Shown: piece after piece, positions 58,986 to 64,000 of the stretch
Layout of the letters: each line of letters opens with the position of its first letter
How positions within the stretch are numbered: position 1 is the stretch's first letter
Origin: Prevotella sp. E15-22
Lineage (GTDB): Bacteria; Bacteroidota; Bacteroidia; Bacteroidales; Bacteroidaceae
DNA length: 64,000 bases
Reading direction: 5' to 3'
Assembly (NCBI RefSeq): GCF_023204875.1
Contig: NZ_CP096247.1
Coordinates: 372,001-436,000 of the forward strand
Program-made: the position numbers and the translations under genes
The notes under the pieces: model-generated
Database searches by the model: none
Seen by the model: the letters and a program-made list of their open reading frames with translations, nothing else
Told to the model about the DNA's origin: nothing

Positions 58986-60476
58986 ATGATGAAAAAACTA
59001 TTTGTATTATTAATGCCGCTATTGGCATTAACGGGCTGCACCTCCGACGAGGAGGCTGCATGCCCTGTGTTAAATGTGGAAGGAGGCCAGATACAGGGCG
59101 TCCAATGTGAAACCGCTGGCGTATTTGCGTATAAGGGTATTCCTTATGCAGCACCACCTATTGGCGACCTGCGCTGGAAAGAGCCTCAACCAGTGGTGGC
59201 ATGGGACAGTGTGCGCCAATGTGATAAGTTTGGTCACCCTGGCTATCAGTCTGTTCACTATCCTGGCGGATATACCACTGAATGGGGCTATGGTGACGAG
59301 GCTCCTTATAGTGAGGACTGCTTGTATTTGAATGTCTATACGAAGGCTCCAGGACAGGTGGATAAGAAGTTGCCCGTGGCCTTATGGATTCATGGCGGAG
59401 GTTATCGAGAGGGCTGGGGCTCTGAACCAGAGTTCGATGGCCAGGAGTGGGCATCTAAGGATGTTGTATTGGTCACTATTAACTATCGTCTGGGTATCTT
59501 TGGCTTTATGACCTATCGAGAGTTGTCGGATGAGAGTCCTAATCACGTCAGTGGAAACTATGGCATCCTCGACCAAATCCAGTCGCTGAAATGGGTGAAA
59601 GCAAATATCGCACAATTTGGTGGCGATCCTGAGAATGTCACCATCTTCGGCCAGAGTGCCGGTGCCGGTAGCGTGCGTACCCTGTGCGAGTCGCCATTAG
59701 CTCGTGGACTGTTCCAGAAAGCCATTATCATGAGTGGTGGCGGTATCAATGTGCCTGCCAAGGATGGTGAGGAGGCAAAGTCGGCTACACCGATGAACAA
59801 GTTCTTCTCTTATAATCCCACGTTGCAGGAGAGTGAGGCGGAGACAAAGATGGTGATGGACTGGGCTGGGCTGACTAATCTTGAGCAACTGCGTCACGCC
59901 TCAACGGAGTTGCTCTACACCATCCCTCAATTATATAATATGGTGAACAAAACGGATGTGTTCGTGATGCAGCGTCCTATTATTGATGGCTATGTTTCGA
60001 AGAAAAGTTTCGATGAGGCTACACGCGATGGGTCTATTGCCGATGTGCCATATATGATTGGCTATACACAGAATGATTTGGGCGCAATGGGTCCTGGCAT
60101 TGCTGAGTTCTGTAAGGTCCGCCAACAGCAGGGAAACGTGGCATGGGCCTACGAGTTTGCACGTCCGTTGCCTGATGATGGCCAACATCCTGAGGTGACC
60201 AATCGTTTGAAGGGTGCTTTCCATTCTTCCGACTTGTGGTTTGTTTTTAAATCTCTCAAGCACTGCTGGCGTCCTTGGACACAAGGAGATTGGGACTTGT
60301 CTGAGAAGATGTTGACGGCATGGACTAACTTTGCTAAATATGGAGATCCGAATGGAAATGGAAAGGATGGTATGGGCTGGACTCCCTGTACAACGGAGTC
60401 TCCTCAGTTTATGCTTTTTAAGTTAAACGAAAAAGATGCGGAGCACTCTGAAATGGGTGAACCGATTGTCCCATAA
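58986..60476 (+). CDS. Type-B carboxylesterase lipoprotein
   Basis: The 496-residue protein has a lipoprotein signal (MMKKLFVLLMPLLALTGC, lipid-bearing Cys18). The type-B carboxylesterase fold shows YKGIPYAAPPIGDLRWKEPQ, SEDCLYLNVYTK, the oxyanion region WIHGGGYREGW, nucleophile Ser224 in FGQSAGAGSV and the His region GAFHSSDLWFVF. It would be anchored to a membrane and hydrolyse acetyl or hydroxycinnamoyl esters on xylo-oligosaccharides; the substrate is inferred only from the operon with GH30 and GH8. It is the last gene before a good terminator. Confidence 0.9.
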   Translation: MMKKLFVLLMPLLALTGCTSDEEAACPVLNVEGGQIQGVQCETAGVFAYKGIPYAAPPIGDLRWKEPQPVVAWDSVRQCDKFGHPGYQSVHYPGGYTTEWGYGDEAPYSEDCLYLNVYTKAPGQVDKKLPVALWIHGGGYREGWGSEPEFDGQEWASKDVVLVTINYRLGIFGFMTYRELSDESPNHVSGNYGILDQIQSLKWVKANIAQFGGDPENVTIFGQSAGAGSVRTLCESPLARGLFQKAIIMSGGGINVPAKDGEEAKSATPMNKFFSYNPTLQESEAETKMVMDWAGLTNLEQLRHASTELLYTIPQLYNMVNKTDVFVMQRPIIDGYVSKKSFDEATRDGSIADVPYMIGYTQNDLGAMGPGIAEFCKVRQQQGNVAWAYEFARPLPDDGQHPEVTNRLKGAFHSSDLWFVFKSLKHCWRPWTQGDWDLSEKMLTAWTNFAKYGDPNGNGKDGMGWTPCTTESPQFMLFKLNEKDAEHSEMGEPIVP

Positions 60477-60507
60477 TTAGTTATGTGATGATAATTTGGT
60501 AAAATAA

Positions 60508-60545
60508 ATGTCCTGTCATATGCATAATGGCAGGATATTTTTTTC
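60508..60545 (+). terminator. Terminator of the GH30-GH8-carboxylesterase operon
   Basis: ATGTCCTGTCAT pairs with ATGGCAGGATAT using two G-T pairs, followed by a run of seven T. It lies about 30 bases after the carboxylesterase stop and separates the enzyme operon from the sensor genes. Confidence 0.85.
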
Positions 60546-60580
60546 TATGTGTAAAAACTACAATAAAATTACGAGCTTCT

Positions 60581-60612
60581 TTTGTTTATGTCGGATTTAT
60601 TCACTATCTTTG
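60581..60612 (+). promoter_or_regulatory. Promoter of the sensor gene pair
   Basis: TTTG (60581-60584), 20 bases, then TATCTTTG (60605-60612). This is one of the best -33/-7 matches in the window. The ATG at 60622 follows after 9 bases. Confidence 0.7.
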
Positions 60613-60621
60613 CATTCGCAT

Positions 60622-62094
60622 ATGAAGAAGTGGCCCTCTGTTATCCGTCAATCGTTATCAACAAAGTTGAGTCTTTGGTTGGTGGCTTTCGTGGCAGTCA
60701 TGTTGGTGGCTGCTCTTTTTGTGATGTTTATGTATGCACGCAGGGCTGTGAAGGCCGAGGCACTGGCTAAGTCGGAGGCTGCCCTTGACGGTATGATGCA
60801 GAGCATTGACAATAAGTTGCATGAGGTTGAGGTGGCTGCGAATAATATTCATTGGCGTGTGGAGGGGGCTATTGATAACCCGGCAGCATTGCAGCAACTT
60901 ACGCGTAAGATGCTAGAGGAGAATACCTCTGTCGTAGGCTGTGCCATTGCCTTGGATCCTATAGCATGGCAGGGAAATGGTAATCAAACCATGTTCTGCT
61001 CTTATAGAGGGCAAGACTCCATCAGGGTTTCTGATCGTTTTGGAGATAAACCCTACACGGAACAAGACTGGTATGTGCGCCCCATGGTTAGCTGTCAAAG
61101 AGAGTGGAGCGATCCAACGATAGAACCATTGCGAGGCGGCTATCCTATCTTAGGTTATAGTATACCAATACGTCAAAATAATCGTGTGGTTGGCATCTTT
61201 GTCACTGCCATCTCGTTGGAATGGTTGTCGCGTATGGTTGAAGCGGCTCGTCCATTCCCAAGTACTCATTGTGCGCTACTGACCAAGGATGGTGATTTTA
61301 TTGTTCATCCAGACAGCACCCGTTTGCATTCCGGTAACATCTATAAGCAGTTAGCCCATCATCATGATGAAGCCTCACAGCAATTGATGGAGTCAATGTT
61401 GAAGGGTGAGAGCGGTTATATGTCGGTGAGTATTTATGGCACCGACTGTTATGTGTTCTATAAGCCTTACCGTAATACTGGTTGGAGTATCGACATTGTG
61501 AGTCCTAAGTCGGAGGTTTTTGCTACCTATAACCGCCTGCAGTCTTTTGTTGTGGTTATCATGGTTGTCAGTCTGCTGTTATTGCTTTTATACTGTTTCC
61601 AGGTGATTCACTGGCTGATGAAGCCAATCAGGTATTTGGATCTCTCTGCTCAGCGTTTGGCATCCGGCCGTTTTGATGAACCAATAGCCGATAGCCTTCG
61701 CCATGACGAGATTGGCGGACTTCAGCGCAGCTTCCGACTTATGCAATGTTCGTTGGCAAACTATCTTTCTGAGATTCGCCAACATTCTGAGGTACTTAAG
61801 AATCAGACGAAGGCCCTAAAAAAAGCTCGTGACAAGGCCCGAGAGGCCGACCGACTGAAATCCGCGTTTGTCCATAATACCACCGATCAATTGGTGGAAC
61901 CTGTTAATGCCATAGCTTCTGCTGTATCTGTTATTCAGGAGAATAGTAATAACCTTGATCAGATTGATGTGGTTCAGTTGACGACAGGTATTGCAGATAA
62001 CACGAAAAAAGTGACATCACTACTGGATAAAATCATTGAAGTATCAGTAAACAGAACCACTGCCGAAAATGAAACTACCGAATCCAATTCATAA
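60622..62094 (+). CDS. Membrane sensor with dCache and HAMP domains and a degenerate histidine-kinase end (pseudokinase)
   Basis: The start at ATG 60622 (490 residues) fits the promoter and puts the first membrane helix (LWLVAFVAVMLVAALFVMFM) near the N-terminus. A periplasmic double-Cache region follows to about residue 310 (YPILGYSIPIRQNNRVVGIF, DGDFIVHPDS, VFYKPYRNTGWSIDI). A second helix (VVVIMVVSLLLLLLYCF), HAMP (MKPIRYLDLSAQRLASGRFD) and a coiled coil come next. The end looks like a dimerisation helix pair, KSAFVHNTTDQLVEPVNAI. The position of the phospho-accepting His is Asp422, and no ATPase domain follows. It cannot be a normal kinase. It overlaps the full kinase gene downstream by 26 bases, which suggests a partner or regulator of that kinase. 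Confidence 0.85.
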   Translation: MKKWPSVIRQSLSTKLSLWLVAFVAVMLVAALFVMFMYARRAVKAEALAKSEAALDGMMQSIDNKLHEVEVAANNIHWRVEGAIDNPAALQQLTRKMLEENTSVVGCAIALDPIAWQGNGNQTMFCSYRGQDSIRVSDRFGDKPYTEQDWYVRPMVSCQREWSDPTIEPLRGGYPILGYSIPIRQNNRVVGIFVTAISLEWLSRMVEAARPFPSTHCALLTKDGDFIVHPDSTRLHSGNIYKQLAHHHDEASQQLMESMLKGESGYMSVSIYGTDCYVFYKPYRNTGWSIDIVSPKSEVFATYNRLQSFVVVIMVVSLLLLLLYCFQVIHWLMKPIRYLDLSAQRLASGRFDEPIADSLRHDEIGGLQRSFRLMQCSLANYLSEIRQHSEVLKNQTKALKKARDKAREADRLKSAFVHNTTDQLVEPVNAIASAVSVIQENSNNLDQIDVVQLTTGIADNTKKVTSLLDKIIEVSVNRTTAENETTESNS

Positions 62095-63982
62095 TACGCA
62101 TTATTCTCTCTCAACAAAGATCTGCCTATTTTTATTGCCCTTTGTTATAGGCGTCTTTGTCTATGCTCTTGGCGACTTGTTCCTACAGTCGCGTCGCATG
62201 CTGCGACAAGAGGCCATAGAACGTGCAAATTGTGAACTGGAGAATACGGTTTCGCGAGTAGGTGGCTATATAAAAGAGGTAGAGACTATCTCTCGCAATA
62301 CTAAATGGCAATTGCTGGATAATCTGACGCCCGACTCGTTGATGGCCTATACGCGTAGGGCGGTATTGCTGAATCTTGATATTAATGGCTGTTCTATCAT
62401 TTTAGAACCAGATGCTTTTTCTCAGGAAGGACAATTCTATTCGGTGTTCTCCACGCGTGTAAATGACTCTGTTATGACTGCGTGCGAACTGGAAAACAGT
62501 AACCAAAAAAAAGATTGCTATCGATTGGTTCGTGAATATGGAGAGGCTCAATGGATGGATCCTTTGGGTGATAATCATCAAAACGAAAAGACGGCATCGG
62601 AGATTATCGCGTCTTTTTATGATCCTATTTATTCCTCGGAAGGACGTTTCGTGGGTGTCGTCTCAACGGGTCTTTCTCTTCAATGGCTCTCGAAGGCGAT
62701 GTCTGCCTATAAACCATACGAGCATTCATATTGTATGATGTTGGGTAAGGAAGGACAGTTTATTGTTCATCCCGATTCAACGATATTGGTGAGTAAGACA
62801 ATCTTTGATGATGTCGATCCTCTGACACAGTCGGACATGATTGCTTTAGGTCATGAGATGATGTCAAAAAAGAAAGGTTTTATGAGGGTGAATATCGACG
62901 GCGATCCATGCTATGTGTTTTATCAGCCCCTGGAACATGTGGATTGGAGTGTTGCCTTGGTATGTCCAGAGAGTGATATCTTCCATTATTACAATAAATT
63001 GCTTTATGTTCTTTTCCCGTTGTTAGGAGCAGGCTTGGTTTGCATGTTCTTCTTCTGCAGAAAGATTGTGGCATTCTTTATTAAACCTTTAGGAACGTTG
63101 GAACGCCAGACTTGCTATATTGCTGACGGACATTTTGACAAGCCACTGGAGTCAAGTCGTCGTACTGATGTGGTGGGACGTTTGCAGAATAGTTTTGTTG
63201 TTATGCAAGAGTCTCTGTCTAAGTATGTTCATCATCTAGAGCGTGTGAACAGCGAGACGGCTCGTTATAATGAGGAACTTAAACAAGCAAACCTGTTGGC
63301 AGAAGAGGCTGCCAAACGCCAGACTGCATTCTTGCAGGATGTGCTCCATCAGATTCGCACACCGCTAAATATCATTATGGGTTTTGTGCAGGTGCTACGC
63401 GACGATTATACAATGATTTCTAAGGATGAGATTGGTGAGGTCACGGAAACTATGCAGCATAATGCTGCTACAATCACACGTATTGTTGATATGCTGATGG
63501 CATCGTCGGCTATTGATGGACGAAAAAATATTGAATTGAATGACGAGGTGACTTGTGGTGCTGTAATAAGCGAGGTCGTTACTTTCTATAATGCCCGTTC
63601 TCCCCATGTGTCCGACTTGCAGGTAGATTCGTATGTCAATGATGAGATGCAGGTGCGAACCAATAAAGAGTATCTGATGAAGATTCTTAATGAGCTGCTG
63701 TTTAATGCGAAGAAGTTTACGACCAATGGACAAGTGATGTTAAGGGTGAAGACTGCAGGTCTTATGCTGCAATTTATTGTTGAGGATCACGGCCCAGGTA
63801 TTCCTTTCGCTTATCGCAGTCGGATTTTTACTCAGTTCTCAAAAATCAATAGCTTTTCTGTTGGTTTGGGTCTTGGCTTGTCTATTTCCAAACAGTTTGC
63901 CGTTATGCTTGGAGGTGATTTATGGCTCGATGACCAATATGATGAAGGTGCGCGTTTCGTGTTGGAAATACCAATCAAATAA
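62069..63982 (+). CDS. Sensor histidine kinase with dCache, HAMP, HisKA and HATPase domains
   Basis: The 637-residue protein is a paralogue of the preceding gene and is complete. It has a membrane helix near residues 17-38 and a Cache-type periplasmic region (MMLGKEGQFIVHPDSTILVS, VFYQPLEHVDWSVAL). A second helix (LYVLFPLLGAGLVCMFFFC) and HAMP follow. HisKA has phospho-acceptor His427 in FLQDVLHQIRTPLNIIMG. The ATPase domain shows NELLFNAKKF (N box), VEDHGPGIP (G1) and GLGLGLSISK (G2). No receiver or DNA-binding domain is attached, so the response regulator is encoded elsewhere. The signal is unknown; location next to xylan enzymes hints at plant-wall sugars. The gene starts inside the preceding one. 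Confidence 0.92.
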   Translation: MKLPNPIHNTHYSLSTKICLFLLPFVIGVFVYALGDLFLQSRRMLRQEAIERANCELENTVSRVGGYIKEVETISRNTKWQLLDNLTPDSLMAYTRRAVLLNLDINGCSIILEPDAFSQEGQFYSVFSTRVNDSVMTACELENSNQKKDCYRLVREYGEAQWMDPLGDNHQNEKTASEIIASFYDPIYSSEGRFVGVVSTGLSLQWLSKAMSAYKPYEHSYCMMLGKEGQFIVHPDSTILVSKTIFDDVDPLTQSDMIALGHEMMSKKKGFMRVNIDGDPCYVFYQPLEHVDWSVALVCPESDIFHYYNKLLYVLFPLLGAGLVCMFFFCRKIVAFFIKPLGTLERQTCYIADGHFDKPLESSRRTDVVGRLQNSFVVMQESLSKYVHHLERVNSETARYNEELKQANLLAEEAAKRQTAFLQDVLHQIRTPLNIIMGFVQVLRDDYTMISKDEIGEVTETMQHNAATITRIVDMLMASSAIDGRKNIELNDEVTCGAVISEVVTFYNARSPHVSDLQVDSYVNDEMQVRTNKEYLMKILNELLFNAKKFTTNGQVMLRVKTAGLMLQFIVEDHGPGIPFAYRSRIFTQFSKINSFSVGLGLGLSISKQFAVMLGGDLWLDDQYDEGARFVLEIPIK

Positions 63983-64000
63983 GCCGTTTTCTAAAGAAAT

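Noticed and set aside
60508..60621. An upstream start for the first sensor gene
   Set aside because: That region holds the terminator of the previous operon and the promoter of the sensor genes, so ATG 60622 is preferred.

Overview
The window is a hemicellulose-degradation region from a Bacteroidota genome, most likely a rumen or gut Prevotella of the P. ruminicola (Xylanibacter) type. The reasons are the dense set of secreted xylan-active enzymes, Bacteroidota promoter boxes (TAnnTTTG, in places with an upstream TTTG), many C-terminal tails resembling type IX secretion (T9SS) sorting signals, and a GH10-CE1 protein with the size and architecture of Xyn10D-Fae1A of P. ruminicola 23. I see no tRNA, rRNA, transposase, phage integrase or CRISPR array.

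Layout. (A) 2-14727, plus strand: the tail of a truncated gene, then GH43, GH97, GH31, GH3, GH43-CBM6-esterase, GH43-CBM6 and CE6-CE1, packed as one operon and closed by a hairpin terminator. (B) 15170-24278, plus strand: an AT-rich island of two parallel cassettes. Each has the same duplicated promoter, a tail-fibre-like S74-domain protein, a cysteine peptidase (C25 in the first, papain-like C1 in the second), a secreted protein of unknown function, and a terminator. (C) 24296-27340, minus: a large leucine-rich-repeat surface protein. (D) 27488-32539, plus: a beta-helix-GH10 fusion and GH95. (E) 41936-32536, minus: GH29, GH2, GH2, GH31. (F) 50316-42076, minus: GH43-CBM6, two GH115, CE1. (G) 50409-50903, plus: nitroreductase. 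(H) 52509-50893, minus: GH29. (I) 52704-54896, plus: GH10-CE1. (J) 55061-60476, plus: GH30, GH8, type-B carboxylesterase. (K) 60622-63982, plus: two overlapping membrane sensor genes, one lacking the parts needed for kinase activity.

How the genes fit together. GH10, GH30 and GH8 enzymes cut the xylan backbone. GH115 enzymes remove (methyl)glucuronic acid, GH43 enzymes remove arabinose or xylose, and the CE1, CE6 and other esterases remove acetyl and feruloyl groups. GH3 finishes xylo-oligosaccharides. GH31, GH95, GH97, GH29 and GH2 suggest complex side chains carrying alpha-xylose, galactose and fucose or L-galactose, as in grass glucuronoarabinoxylan or fucogalacto-xyloglucan. No SusC/SusD pair and no hybrid two-component regulator is present, so import and central control must lie outside the window. 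The gene truncated at position 1 shows that the locus continues to the left.

The least expected parts are the twin S74/cysteine-peptidase cassettes, the beta-helix-GH10 fusion, the GH43-CBM6-esterase fusion, and the pseudokinase/kinase sensor pair. All calls were made by reading the sequence; no database search was run.
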